This document shows, in pieces, positions 1 to 8,271 of a DNA stretch of 64,000 nucleotides. Below the pieces are notes generated by a model that was not told where the DNA came from, made no database searches, and worked only from the letters and a program-made list of their open reading frames with translations. A program made the position numbers and the translations under genes. The stretch spans positions 76,673 to 140,672 of the forward strand of contig NZ_JAUFPS010000034.1 in the NCBI RefSeq assembly GCF_030409315.1, in the 5' to 3' direction. Source of the DNA: Mucilaginibacter flavus. Its GTDB lineage: Bacteria; Bacteroidota; Bacteroidia; Sphingobacteriales; Sphingobacteriaceae. How positions within the stretch are numbered: the stretch's first letter is position 1; every line of letters begins with the position of its first letter.

Positions 1-81
1 GCCGATGTTTGGGTTGAATACCAGGGCCGCTTAATGTTGTTGGCCATTGGGGATGTTGAGCTGGTAAGCTTAGCTGCCTGA
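1..81 (+). CDS. C-terminal end of an unidentified protein (partial)
   Basis: An open frame enters from the left edge and stops with TGA at 79-81. It gives 26 residues ending in ELVSLAA. The frame is followed by a bidirectional hairpin terminator shared with the convergent TonB-domain gene, which supports it as the true end of a plus-strand gene. Too little remains to name the family. Confidence 0.5.
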   Translation, partial: ADVWVEYQGRLMLLAIGDVELVSLAA

Positions 82-110
82 TCTTATCCGCAGGTTTGCG
101 GAAATCATTC

Positions 111-150
111 AAAAAGCCTTAATCGAGTACAAATCGGTTAGGGCTTTTTG
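111..150. terminator. Bidirectional intrinsic terminator between convergent genes
   Basis: The arms AAAAAGCCTTAA (111-122) and TTAGGGCTTTTT (138-149) form a hairpin with one mismatch, an A-run on the left and a T-run on the right. It therefore reads as a terminator in both directions. The stop codon of the minus-strand TonB-domain gene (138-140) lies in the right arm. Confidence 0.75.
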
Positions 151-815
151 TTGCAGTATTGTTGAATAAAACTATCCGCTTTATCGCTGCCTATGTTACG
201 GATAAAAGTCCAGTCGGTACAGGCACCTTCCAAATCTTTTTGTTTGAGTTTTTCATTGGCCTGGCTTAGCAAATCGCTTATCAGTTCGTCATCAAAACCC
301 AGTTGCTTTTTTAGGGCGATGATGATTGGCTCTTTACTCAAATCGGCTTTACCCTGGTACTTATTGATGTAATAATTGGTTACGGCGTTCTCCAACTCCT
401 GCCGGTTACGATAATCAGTAATGGCGGCCTGCATATCCTTAGCGGTGGCAGTACGGCAAAGCGCCGGATTAGGGTCAAAACGAATGGGCTGTACCAAGTA
501 AGTACTGCCCACATGATCTACCGGAACCTGCCACATGCCCGATGTAAGTTTTATAACGCGTAAAGCCTCATCATCCAGATCAATCCCCGGTCCCTGCTGA
601 ATTTTGGCATCCATGACATTGCCGTTTTTATCCAACCTGAACGCAACATCAATAACACCAGAGATACAGTTTTGACGGGAATACTCGGGATAAACGATTT
701 TGCTTTTGATAAACTCATCAAGCGCTTGCTGACCGCCCTTAAATGCAGGCTGCGCATAAGCCACGCCCATTATGGACATTGCTAAAACGATACCGATGAG
801 CAGGCGCTTGATCAT
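138..815 (-). CDS. Secreted protein with TonB C-terminal domain
   Basis: This 225-residue protein has a cleavable signal peptide (residues 1-21, ending VAYAQ). A TonB C-terminal-like domain spans about residues 25-115, with the typical pattern AFKGGQQALDEFI, then VYPE, then GVIDVAFRLDKNGNV and a final ALRVIK segment. The C-terminal 100 residues are helical, rich in charged residues, and end with several cysteines (C198 and C221); I do not recognise them. There is no N-terminal membrane anchor or proline-rich linker as in a true TonB, so it is probably a periplasmic protein using the fold for binding rather than an energy transducer. It is monocistronic and shares its terminator with the partial plus-strand gene. 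Confidence 0.7.
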   Translation of the reverse strand: MIKRLLIGIVLAMSIMGVAYAQPAFKGGQQALDEFIKSKIVYPEYSRQNCISGVIDVAFRLDKNGNVMDAKIQQGPGIDLDDEALRVIKLTSGMWQVPVDHVGSTYLVQPIRFDPNPALCRTATAKDMQAAITDYRNRQELENAVTNYYINKYQGKADLSKEPIIIALKKQLGFDDELISDLLSQANEKLKQKDLEGACTDWTFIRNIGSDKADSFIQQYCNKKP

Positions 816-899
816 AGTATAAATATCGACAATAATTAGGGGATAAACGCACCATATTTAAAACGGCTATCTATGACATTTTTGAATTGGTTATTTTTG

Positions 900-997
900 A
901 ATCCCCTCTTGAGAGCCGGACTGGGTGATGGCGGGGTGTGTTAGCCTGCGTTCTATCACCCGTATAACACACCCCTCCGCCCCTCTCAAGAGGGGAT
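900..997. repeat. Palindromic dispersed repeat (MITE/REP-like)
   Basis: An imperfect inverted repeat of about 98 bp lies between two genes. The outer arms AATCCCCTCTTGAGAG (900-915) and CTCTCAAGAGGGGATT (982-997) are perfectly complementary. An inner pair GGGGTGTGTT / AACACACCCC extends the stem. It has no coding potential. Its look (CCCCTC-type ends) resembles the composite repeat at 24704-24840. Confidence 0.75.
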
Positions 998-1097
998 TCG
1001 CACAAACCCTCACTTTTTAAAAGTCATTTCCACTTTCAGAGTCCGTGGATTTAAAAACTCAGCATGACCCCATTTTTATTTGATTTCATGAACGCCC

Positions 1098-1787
1098 CTA
1101 AAACCCCAGCACCAATCCCGGATCGGGCACATTGAGCTTATACTTTTCCATTTCACTGTATTTGCATACGCCGGGGTAATCGCCAAACTTGCCCTCCATA
1201 TCAAACATCAGTTGAAAATGCAGGTGTGGTGGCCAGTGACCATTTTCGGTATTATTGCCCAGGGTGGCTATCTGCTCATCTTTTTTGATGGACTGGCCTA
1301 CCGTTAAACCAATCAAGCTTTCGCGGCTCAGGTGGCCGTAAAGGCTATACACTGTTAAACCATCAAGATTGTGTTGCAGAATAATGCAGGGCCCATAGTC
1401 GCCAAGATTATTGTTATCCCGGAAGCTGTGTACCAGGCCATCAAACGGGCTGTAAATGGGCGTGCCTTCGGGGCCCCAGATGTCTACGCCCAAATGCAGG
1501 CGGCGAGGTTCGTCTTCCGTATCAAAATGGGCGCTTACAGCATAAATGGTACGGTGTTCCAAGTAGCCGCCTATGCCGTAGCGGCAATTATTGGCTTTGA
1601 GCTTATCGCTTACCCATTGGGTAAATTGTTGGGTATCGGCAATAATACCGGTGCTTAGCTCGGTATTGGCGGCGGTAAAATCTAAAGCACAAAGCCGGTC
1701 GGTACCGGCTTTGTAGTCAACCACTTTGCCAATGGCATCGGCGTGGTTTTGCAAATAAGTTTTGAACTGCTGGTTACGGTCCATCAA
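1098..1787 (-). CDS. M23-family peptidase without signal peptide
   Basis: This 229-residue protein carries the M23 (LytM) peptidase fold in its second half. The zinc ligands appear to be H98 and D102 (in RLHLGVD) and H190 (in PPHLHF), with H152 (LYGHLS) and H188 as catalytic partners. M23 enzymes normally cut peptidoglycan cross-bridges in the periplasm. This one has no signal peptide or membrane segment and begins directly with a helical region, so export is not evident. It follows rbfA by 9 bp and is probably the last gene of the permease-lipoprotein-rbfA operon. The protein starts MM; either Met may be used. Confidence 0.8.
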   Translation of the reverse strand: MMDRNQQFKTYLQNHADAIGKVVDYKAGTDRLCALDFTAANTELSTGIIADTQQFTQWVSDKLKANNCRYGIGGYLEHRTIYAVSAHFDTEDEPRRLHLGVDIWGPEGTPIYSPFDGLVHSFRDNNNLGDYGPCIILQHNLDGLTVYSLYGHLSRESLIGLTVGQSIKKDEQIATLGNNTENGHWPPHLHFQLMFDMEGKFGDYPGVCKYSEMEKYKLNVPDPGLVLGF

Positions 1788-1796
1788 AATAAAAAA

Positions 1797-2174
1797 TTAT
1801 TCTTCGGTATCCGGCTGGCGCTCTTCCTTGCTTATTTTATCAAATATTTTGTCCATACGTTCAACGTATTCACTGGTATCGTCAATAAAAAATTCCAGTT
1901 GGGGGATAATCCTTACCTGGTCTTTAATACGGGCACCTAATTTATACCTGATTTCTGACGCATGCAGTTTAATGCTTGCCAATGACTGTTGCAGGTTGAT
2001 GGTGTTACCAAAAAAGCTTAAAAAGATACGCGCGATAGCCAAATCGGGCGTTACACGCACTTTGGTGATGGTTACTAATGTATTGGGCAAATAATTCATG
2101 CCTTCGCGCTGAAATATGGCCGCGAGGTCTTCCTGTATAACTCCGGCAAATTTTTGCTGACGTTTTGATTCCAT
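1797..2174 (-). CDS. rbfA: 30S ribosome-binding factor A
   Basis: This 125-residue protein matches RbfA in length and pattern. It starts ESKRQQKFAGVIQEDLAAI, has the KH-like core VTITKVRVTPDLAIARIFLSFFG, and then LGARIKDQVRIIPQLEFFIDDT. RbfA binds the 30S subunit late in assembly and helps 16S rRNA 5'-end maturation and cold adaptation. It sits 63 bp after the lipoprotein gene and 9 bp before the M23 gene, in one transcription unit. Confidence 0.95.
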   Translation of the reverse strand: MESKRQQKFAGVIQEDLAAIFQREGMNYLPNTLVTITKVRVTPDLAIARIFLSFFGNTINLQQSLASIKLHASEIRYKLGARIKDQVRIIPQLEFFIDDTSEYVERMDKIFDKISKEERQPDTEE

Positions 2175-2237
2175 GGTGATAATTTAACGCCGCTAAGGCA
2201 GATAAGTTTATTTATTCAGATGCTGCAAAGTATGGTA

Positions 2238-2612
2238 TTAGTTACACATATCCTGCGGAATCTCTTTGGTTATTTTTACTACTTTTTTCACTATGAGGGT
2301 ACTATCATACTCGGAGCCTAAACCCTCTTTGCCCGATTTTATTTTTACACCCTGTACTTCAACATATACGGGCTCATAAGGTTTTTCGAAATTCATTTGC
2401 GAGTATCGCAACTCCAGCGTGGCCGAACTATCGGTAACCCAAAACTCCTGGCTGTTATCGCAATCTTTAAATGATTTTATTTCGGGGCCAAAGCTATATA
2501 ATCCTTTAAAAACAACCGGTTTGGCCGGCTCCTTGGGTTTCCTGTTACATGAGGATGCCGCTAAAAAAAGAATAAATAAGAAGGCGAAATACTGAATATA
2601 CCTGATCCTCAT
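2238..2612 (-). CDS. Small lipoprotein of unknown function
   Basis: The 124-residue protein has a lipoprotein signal peptide with lipobox AASSC (lipidated Cys at 22). The mature part of about 100 residues is beta-rich (EFWVTDSSATLELRYSQM; VYVEVQGVKI) and recalls the C-terminal OB-like domain of NlpE-type lipoproteins, but I cannot assign it. It lies 9 bp after the LolC/E-like permease gene, so it may be made together with the lipoprotein-sorting machinery. The function is unknown. Confidence 0.65.
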   Translation of the reverse strand: MRIRYIQYFAFLFILFLAASSCNRKPKEPAKPVVFKGLYSFGPEIKSFKDCDNSQEFWVTDSSATLELRYSQMNFEKPYEPVYVEVQGVKIKSGKEGLGSEYDSTLIVKKVVKITKEIPQDMCN

Positions 2613-2621
2613 ATAACAAAT

Positions 2622-3848
2622 TTACAAATCCTGTTTGATATCGTCCAATCCTTTAATACTTAATCGGGCGCTGATGCCTGCCGCTATCATTGAAATACCG
2701 CCTACGGTTAAAAACACCAGGCCAAAATCGCTTATTTTTAAATCAATGGGATATGAATCGATCATTGAATTGCTTGCACCCATTTTAATAAAACCATAGT
2801 GCTGCTGCAACAGGCAAAAAGCAAGCCCCAACACTAAACCCGCCAAAAAACCGGCTAAGGATATCATCATCCCTTCAAAAAAGAAGATGCCCTGTATGGT
2901 ACGTTTGTTAGCCCCCAGGCTGCTTAAAATGGCAATATCGGCACGCTTATCAATAACCAGCATGGTTAACGAGCCAATGATATTAAATATTGCGATGATA
3001 AGCACAAAGGTTAGGATCATAAAAATACTCCAACGCTCATAATTAAGCGTTTTATATAGCTCGGTGTTTTGCTCTTTTCTACTTTTAACCGTGAATTTAT
3101 CACCTATATCGTCCTTTATTTTGTTCTGAATGGATGATATGTCGGTACCTTTTTTAAAGGTAAGTTCAAGTGAGCTTATTTCTTTAGGCTGGTCGAGCAA
3201 ATCGCGGGCAAACTCAATGGGGGTTACCACAATATCATCAAATTCCTGCTGCAGGTTAAACACACCCGATGGACTGATAGAACGCACCACAAATTCATCT
3301 AATGGGTTTACCGAACTCACCACCGCACGCCTTGGCGAAAAGATTTCGATAGGTGCCAGATCATCATGTACATTGATGCCCAGGCTACCTTGAATAGTAC
3401 CGCCAATAACAGCCATAGGTCTGCCGTTGCTTTTTAGCGTGAAAGAGCCGTTTTGTACGATGCTATCCAGCTGTTTATTCTTCAAAAAATCGTCGCTTAC
3501 GCCTTTTATAGTGCCAATGATGGGCTTATCCCCGTAACGGACCAATACCTTTTCCTGCAAAACCTGCGTGAACGAGAAGATCCGCGCGTCTTTATGCAAA
3601 CTATCAAAATAGGGCGTATTAGGGTCGAAAGTTTTACCCAGCCGGGTTTCTATCTTAAGCTCGGGCGTAAAATTGCTGTATGCCGATAGGATTACTTTTT
3701 CAAAACCGTTAAACACCGATAAGATGATAATGAGCGCCGCGCTGCCAAAAAGCACCCCAAGCGTAGATATCCCAGAGATGATATTGATGGCATGCATCTT
3801 TTTCCCCGAAAACAGGTATCTTTTAGCTATGTATACGGAGGTGTTCAA
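2622..3848 (-). CDS. LolC/E-like (FtsX-type) ABC transporter permease
   Basis: This 408-residue protein shows the FtsX/MacB-type permease layout: a first membrane helix at about residues 20-50 (HAINIISGISTLGVLFGSAALIII), a large periplasmic domain of about 210 residues, and three C-terminal helices. The typical motif LVIDKRADIAILSSLGANKRTI links to the ATPase. This is the subunit type of the lipoprotein-releasing system that extracts lipoproteins from the inner membrane. No ATPase gene is adjacent. In Bacteroidota the ATPase is often unlinked. It heads the operon with a lipoprotein gene, rbfA and an M23 gene. Confidence 0.88.
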   Translation of the reverse strand: MNTSVYIAKRYLFSGKKMHAINIISGISTLGVLFGSAALIIILSVFNGFEKVILSAYSNFTPELKIETRLGKTFDPNTPYFDSLHKDARIFSFTQVLQEKVLVRYGDKPIIGTIKGVSDDFLKNKQLDSIVQNGSFTLKSNGRPMAVIGGTIQGSLGINVHDDLAPIEIFSPRRAVVSSVNPLDEFVVRSISPSGVFNLQQEFDDIVVTPIEFARDLLDQPKEISSLELTFKKGTDISSIQNKIKDDIGDKFTVKSRKEQNTELYKTLNYERWSIFMILTFVLIIAIFNIIGSLTMLVIDKRADIAILSSLGANKRTIQGIFFFEGMMISLAGFLAGLVLGLAFCLLQQHYGFIKMGASNSMIDSYPIDLKISDFGLVFLTVGGISMIAAGISARLSIKGLDDIKQDL

Positions 3849-3869
3849 TTGTGCTTGTAGCTTTTTTAG

Positions 3870-3960
3870 GTTATACGTTGTACGTGATAAGTTATACGTA
3901 ATCTGTGTTTATAGTTATCTTGCTTCGGTTACGTATAACGTAAAACGTTCAACGTATAAC
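3870..3960. repeat. Imperfect palindrome of TTATACGT units
   Basis: The left arm starts GTTATACGTTG (3870-3880) and the right arm ends CAACGTATAAC (3950-3960). The inner units GTTATACGTAA and TTACGTATAAC also pair. The ends are nearly perfect complements with a less well paired middle. It is a non-coding dispersed repeat upstream of the permease operon. Confidence 0.7.
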
Positions 3961-3972
3961 ATCTTCAGCATG

Positions 3973-4611
3973 CTAAGTCAAAAACGGGTTGTTTTGTTTT
4001 TCAAAACCGATGGTTGTTTCGGGGCCGTGGCCGGGGTAAACAGTACAGTCATCTGGCAAGGCAAACAATTTGGTTTCGATATTATCCATCAGGGTTTTAA
4101 AATCGCCGCCCGGCAAATCTGTACGACCGATGCTCATCCTGAACAACACATCGCCCCCAATTAAAATATTGGCAGCCCTATCATAAAAACACAACGAAGC
4201 AGGCGAATGGCCGGGTGCAAAAACAAACTCTAAAGTAGTATTACCAAATTTTATGCTCCCGGTTTCGGGCAAATACGTATCCGGCATAGGAGAAACCTCA
4301 TACCTGATACCCATTTGCGGCGCGTAGGATACTACCGCGGTAAGCACCGGCAGTTCGCCTTCATGAAACTGGGGTTTAAGCCCGTATTTATCAAATACAA
4401 ATTTATTGCCCAGCACATGGTCAATATGGCAATGGGTATTAAGCAGTAAAACGGGTTTTAAATTATTATCCTTTATAAAGTTTGTTACTGCATTTTGCTC
4501 CGGAGCAGTATACATACCCGGATCAATAATCGCGCATTCGCCGGTTTCATCAAACAAAATATAAGTGTTTTCCTGGTAAGGATTATTCACAAATGATTTA
4601 ACTTTTGCCAT
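3973..4611 (-). CDS. MBL-fold metallo-hydrolase (glyoxalase II-like)
   Basis: I chose the ATG at 4611 (MAKVKSFVNN, 212 aa) over the longer frame to 4677, whose extra 22 residues look like leader sequence. The metallo-beta-lactamase zinc site is intact: H60, H62, D64 and H65 (THCHIDH), then GHSPASLCFYD, GGDVLF and YPGHGPET. The size and the short C-terminus match the small glyoxalase-II-like thioesterase/persulfide group common in Bacteroidota. The exact substrate cannot be read from sequence. It would act in the cytoplasm, as there is no signal peptide. Confidence 0.85.
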   Translation of the reverse strand: MAKVKSFVNNPYQENTYILFDETGECAIIDPGMYTAPEQNAVTNFIKDNNLKPVLLLNTHCHIDHVLGNKFVFDKYGLKPQFHEGELPVLTAVVSYAPQMGIRYEVSPMPDTYLPETGSIKFGNTTLEFVFAPGHSPASLCFYDRAANILIGGDVLFRMSIGRTDLPGGDFKTLMDNIETKLFALPDDCTVYPGHGPETTIGFEKQNNPFLT

Positions 4612-4697
4612 GCGGTAAAAGTAATGATTTAATTTGTTGGGGAGGGAAAGGAGTTTAAAGCCACTCATTAAACACATCCCGGCATGTAGCAGATCCC

Positions 4698-4730
4698 AGA
4701 CTTACGAAGTTTTTAAAACTTCGTAAGTCT
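4698..4730. repeat. 33-bp palindrome, copy 1 of 2
   Basis: The arms AGACTTACGAAGTTTT and AAAACTTCGTAAGTCT form a perfect stem around a central T. The same element occurs at 31236-31268 in the opposite orientation. Flanking bases also match (GCGG-GAAAG on one side, GGGA-TCT...ACATGC on the other), so it is a mobile or dispersed unit of about 58 bp rather than a chance terminator. Confidence 0.85.
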
Positions 4731-4794
4731 TTCGCCGCTTTGCCATTTTACCTCATTGCTTCAATTTTATAACTTTCATCTATCTAATTTAAAC

Positions 4795-5406
4795 CTACTC
4801 TTCCACCAGCTCCACCTCGGCCACCGGGCTAAACAAGTAAACCCGTTTGGTTTTTAGCTCCACGCATTTGAAACGTTTACGAAGCTGCTCTTCTTTACGA
4901 AAAACACGATCTCCTTTTATTTTAAACAGCGCTTTCATAGGCAGTTTTTCTACCGTGGTAACCGCTTCTTTAATGGCATCATATTTACGGAGCGAGCGAT
5001 ACAGGTTTAAATCCGAACAGCTGGACGCTGCCGGGTTATCCAGGTAGCTGATGATGGCATGTTTAATATCGGGCGGAAAAACTTCTTTTTCAAAAAAAGG
5101 CTGCATCATTTTTTTGAAGTTATTTTTCCACTCGGTGCCATGTGGCTTGGCTTTTTGCTTATGCTCGTTCCAGGTGTGCAGGTGTGCAAACTCATGTACC
5201 GTGGTTACCAAAAAAGCGTAGGGATTAAGATCGTAATTTACCGAAATACGGTGACCTTTACCGGCATAAGGCGAACGATAGTCGCCAAATTTAGTGCCGC
5301 GGTTGCGCGAAATTTTAAACTCGCATTTAAAGTAGTCAATCCACCTGCCAATGAGCGGGGCAGCATCGGGAGGGAGATACCTTTCTAAAACTTTTACTTT
5401 ATCCAA
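4795..5406 (-). CDS. SprT-like zinc metalloprotease domain protein
   Basis: This 203-residue protein has the SprT/Spartan-type active site HEFAH at residues 71-75, with a further His at 89 (KPHGTEWK) where the third zinc ligand is expected. The SprT-like WIDYF segment and the motif HGTEWKNNFKKM fit the family. The C-terminal zinc-ribbon cysteines of many SprT proteins are not evident; it ends KCVELKTKRVYLFSPVAEVEL. The substrate is unknown. It appears monocistronic, with repeats on both sides. Confidence 0.85.
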   Translation of the reverse strand: MDKVKVLERYLPPDAAPLIGRWIDYFKCEFKISRNRGTKFGDYRSPYAGKGHRISVNYDLNPYAFLVTTVHEFAHLHTWNEHKQKAKPHGTEWKNNFKKMMQPFFEKEVFPPDIKHAIISYLDNPAASSCSDLNLYRSLRKYDAIKEAVTTVEKLPMKALFKIKGDRVFRKEEQLRKRFKCVELKTKRVYLFSPVAEVELVEE

Positions 5407-5440
5407 TTTTTACCTCTAACACAAATATAATGATTTCATC

Positions 5441-5650
5441 AGTTGATGGTTAATGGTTCATAGATCATAGCCGGAAGTTTTCAAGTATTTACAAAGAGAT
5501 TATTATTTATATAGTTGATGGTTCATACCTCATGAAAGTTCATAGTTGATAGTTCATAGATCATAGCCGGAAGTGAGTTATATAACTAATTGGATTCGCT
5601 CAAACCAGGCATACCATGAACCATGATCTATCAACCATGAACCATCAATC
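5441..5650. repeat. Repeat-rich intergenic region (TGATGGTTCAT units)
   Basis: The 280-bp gap between the SprT-like gene and feoB holds repeated units in both orientations. TTCATAGATCATAGCCGGAA occurs at 5457-5476 and again at 5553-5572. GTTGATGGTTCAT (5514-5526) faces ATGAACCATCAA (5637-5648), which makes a long imperfect hairpin. I see no gene in it. Confidence 0.65.
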
Positions 5651-5686
5651 TTGATACTTACTACTTGCTACTTACTACTAAAATCG

Positions 5687-7801
5687 CTACTTCAGCAAAT
5701 GATAAACAATAAAACTTGCCGTATAGGCCAATACCGTCATGTAAGCGAACTGGGCTGCCGGCCAGCGCCAGTTTTTGGTTTCGCGGTATACTACGGCCAC
5801 GGTGCTGGCGCACTGCATGGCAAAGGCGTAAAACATCATGAGCGAGAAAGCCACTGCCAGCGTAAACACCGGCTGGCCCGTATCGGGGTTTTTGGCTTCG
5901 TGCATTTTTTCCTGTACCGATTGTAGCTTATCCGCATCGCCCTCTACACTGTAAATAGTAGCCATGGTGCCCACAAATACCTCGCGGGCAGCAAATGAAC
6001 TTATAAGTGCTATACCTATCTTCCAATCAAAGCCCAACGGTTTAATTACGGGTTCAATTACGTGGCCAAATACACCGGCGTAAGAGTTTTCTAATTTTTC
6101 TGAAGCGATAACCTTGGTGAGGCTATCGGGTGTCATGGTTTTGGCGTATTGAGGCTGGCTGAATGTTTTATCAATCTGGGCAAACTTATCGCCGGGTCCG
6201 TATGATTTAAGTACCCATAAAATAATGGATACCGCAACAATCACTTTACCTGCCTGTAAAACAAAGGTTTTTGAACGATCGTACATGGTAAAGGCAACGT
6301 TTTTCCACCTTGGCATACGATATACTGGTAACTCCATAATGAAGTAACCACGCTCGCGGGCTTTTAAAATGAATTTCATTACAAAGGCCACCAAAACTGC
6401 CGATACAATGCTGAGCAGGTACATGGCCGTAAGCGCGAGGCCTTGCAGATTAAACACCCACCAAACGTTTTTATTAGGTACTACCAAGGCTATTAGCAGG
6501 GTATAAACCGGCAAACGGGCCGAGCAGGCTACCAATGGCGTAACCATAATGGTGATCATCCTATCTTTCCAGTTTTCGATGGTACGGGTACTCATGATGG
6601 ATGGTACCGCGCAGGCAAAACCGCCAATAAGCGGCACTACAGATTTGCCGTTAAGGCCAACCTTGCGCATCACCTTATCCATCATAAACGTAACGCGCGA
6701 CATGTAGCCGGTATCTTCTAAAATGGACAGCAGCGCGAAGAGAATGGCTATTTGAGGTACAAATACCAACACCCCGCTTAAACCGGCCAAGATACCATCA
6801 ACCAATAAACTCACCAGCGGACCGGCAGGCAAAGCTTTGCTAAGCGCGGCCTGCAGCCAGGCAAATAAATCGCCAATAAGCTCCATGGGGTAGGCCGACC
6901 AAGAGAAAATAGCCTGGAAAATAAACAACAGGATGGCAAAAAATATCGCGAAGCCAAATACTTTGTGGGTAAGTATCTTATCTATTTTATTGCTTACAGT
7001 TTCGTCGTGTGCCGTTTCGGGCTTTTTAACTGTATCGTACAGCAGGTCGTTTATAAAATTGTAGCGAGCTATGGTTTCTGTGGCCTGCGCTTTTTGCGAG
7101 TGGAAAGCGTGCTCTTTTTCCAACTCTTCTATGCGGTCGCTTTCCTGTGTCGATAAAAAATCGAGGGTTTCATGCTGATGCGCCAACTGCAGGGCAAAGT
7201 AAGGGTTATCTACCTTGTATTCTTCCCTAATTTGCGCAATCAGTTGTGGAGCAATAGCATCTACATCAATAGTATCCTGCTGTAAGGCAACTTTATTGGC
7301 GTAAGTGATAGCGCTTTTCAGTTCGTCTATCCCTTTTATTTTACGGGCTGAAATGGGCACAACCGGCACACCCAGTTTTTGAGCAAAAAGGTTAACATCA
7401 ATAGTAATACCCGCTTTTTCGGATACGTCTATCATGTTGAGGGCCACCACAACCGGAATTTTAAGATCGGCTATCTGGGTATATAGCAGCAGGTTGCGTT
7501 TAAGATTTGACGCGTCAAGGATCACCACAATCAAATCGGGCACCATGCCTTTGGCTTTATCTGCCAATACCGAAAATACAATGGATTCGTCTTTGCTTTT
7601 GGGATAAACGCTGTAGGTGCCGGGCAGGTCAATAATTTCGGCGGTACGCCCATCAGGCAACTGGCAAAAACCCGTTTTTTTGTCAACAGTAACCCCGGGA
7701 AAATTTCCTATTTTTTGATTAAGACCGGTTAGTATATTAAAAAGAGTTGATTTACCGGTGTTTGGATTTCCTACAAGTGCAACTCTGATATCGGCTTTCA
7801 A
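5687..7801 (-). CDS. feoB: Ferrous iron transport protein B
   Basis: This 704-residue FeoB has the full GTPase domain at the N-terminus: G1 GNPNTGKS (11-18), switch-I NFPGVTVD, G3 DLPG (58-61) and G4 NMID (122-125). Next come the helical regulatory domain and a membrane part with about 8-10 helices, including the two Gate motifs near GGFACAVPSIMSTRTI and AREVFVGTMATIYSV. It imports Fe(II) across the inner membrane. feoA lies 11 bp upstream, so the two are co-transcribed. No FeoC is present. Confidence 0.97.
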   Translation of the reverse strand: MKADIRVALVGNPNTGKSTLFNILTGLNQKIGNFPGVTVDKKTGFCQLPDGRTAEIIDLPGTYSVYPKSKDESIVFSVLADKAKGMVPDLIVVILDASNLKRNLLLYTQIADLKIPVVVALNMIDVSEKAGITIDVNLFAQKLGVPVVPISARKIKGIDELKSAITYANKVALQQDTIDVDAIAPQLIAQIREEYKVDNPYFALQLAHQHETLDFLSTQESDRIEELEKEHAFHSQKAQATETIARYNFINDLLYDTVKKPETAHDETVSNKIDKILTHKVFGFAIFFAILLFIFQAIFSWSAYPMELIGDLFAWLQAALSKALPAGPLVSLLVDGILAGLSGVLVFVPQIAILFALLSILEDTGYMSRVTFMMDKVMRKVGLNGKSVVPLIGGFACAVPSIMSTRTIENWKDRMITIMVTPLVACSARLPVYTLLIALVVPNKNVWWVFNLQGLALTAMYLLSIVSAVLVAFVMKFILKARERGYFIMELPVYRMPRWKNVAFTMYDRSKTFVLQAGKVIVAVSIILWVLKSYGPGDKFAQIDKTFSQPQYAKTMTPDSLTKVIASEKLENSYAGVFGHVIEPVIKPLGFDWKIGIALISSFAAREVFVGTMATIYSVEGDADKLQSVQEKMHEAKNPDTGQPVFTLAVAFSLMMFYAFAMQCASTVAVVYRETKNWRWPAAQFAYMTVLAYTASFIVYHLLK

Positions 7802-7812
7802 GACTTACAAAA

Positions 7813-8028
7813 CTACTGCAAAACTATAGTGGAGGCTTCAAACTTACGCAGGCTTAACTGGTAGCCAGAAACGTGAATGGCGATAGGATCGCCCAATGGT
7901 GCCACGCGCGAAATTCTAACTTCCTCGCCGGGTAAGCAACCCATTTCCATCAACTTTACCGACATTTCAAGGTCGGTAAATTCCTTTACTATTCCTGTTT
8001 CGCCTACTTCAAGTTGTGAAAGTGTCAT
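7813..8028 (-). CDS. feoA: Ferrous iron transport protein A
   Basis: This 71-residue SH3-like FeoA starts MTLSQLEVGETGIVKEF, has the family core LMEMGCLPGEEVRI and ends in a short LRKFEAS strand. It works with FeoB at the inner membrane, probably as a regulator of its GTPase. It is the first gene of the feoAB operon, directly behind a consensus Bacteroidota promoter. Confidence 0.95.
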   Translation of the reverse strand: MTLSQLEVGETGIVKEFTDLEMSVKLMEMGCLPGEEVRISRVAPLGDPIAIHVSGYQLSLRKFEASTIVLQ

Positions 8029-8047
8029 CGTATAATTTTAACCTCAG

Positions 8048-8078
8048 CAAATGTAAGCTTATTTATATTAAATCCAAA
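8048..8078 (-). promoter_or_regulatory. feoAB promoter
   Basis: On the minus strand a -33 TTTG (8075-8078) and a -7 TACATTTG (8048-8055) are 19 bp apart, an exact match to the Bacteroidota -33/-7 consensus TTTG...TAnnTTTG. Transcription would start near 8041, giving a 5' leader of only about a dozen bases before feoA. The element is seen directly; the start site is inferred. Confidence 0.75.
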
Positions 8079-8094
8079 TAAAGCGGTGGTTTAG

Positions 8095-8271
8095 ATGTGC
8101 AAATTTCAGATGTGCAAATGTGCAGATGATGAAAAATGATTTAAAGATGAATCTCTGAATCAGAATTTACAGGATTTAAGAATTAGCAGAATAATAAAAT
8201 CACTTGAAATCTGCATATCTGCAAACTCATTAACTCATCATCTGCGCATTTGAAATCTGCATATCTGCACA
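8095..8271. repeat. Dispersed GATGTGCAGAT-type repeat cluster
   Basis: Units in opposite orientation bracket this gap: GATGTGCAAAT...GTGCAGATGATGA on the left, TCATCATCTGCGCATTTGA on the right. A 20-nt unit beginning TTGAAATCTGCATAT occurs exactly at 8204-8223 and 8250-8269, and again at 60188-60207. The middle part (8155-8200, CTGAATCAGAATTTACAGGA) is a second family that recurs in diverged form at 63409-63447. The right end runs into the lipoprotein gene at 8230-8400. Confidence 0.8.

Noticed and set aside
3870-3960. Operator array for the permease operon (TTATACGT units)
   Set aside because: The units form a long palindrome like other dispersed repeats here and lie beyond any recognisable promoter, so a repeat is the simpler reading.
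5441-5650. Possible CRISPR-like array in the gap before feoB
   Set aside because: The units vary in length and orientation, there are no regular spacers, and no cas gene is near; it is a dispersed palindromic repeat.
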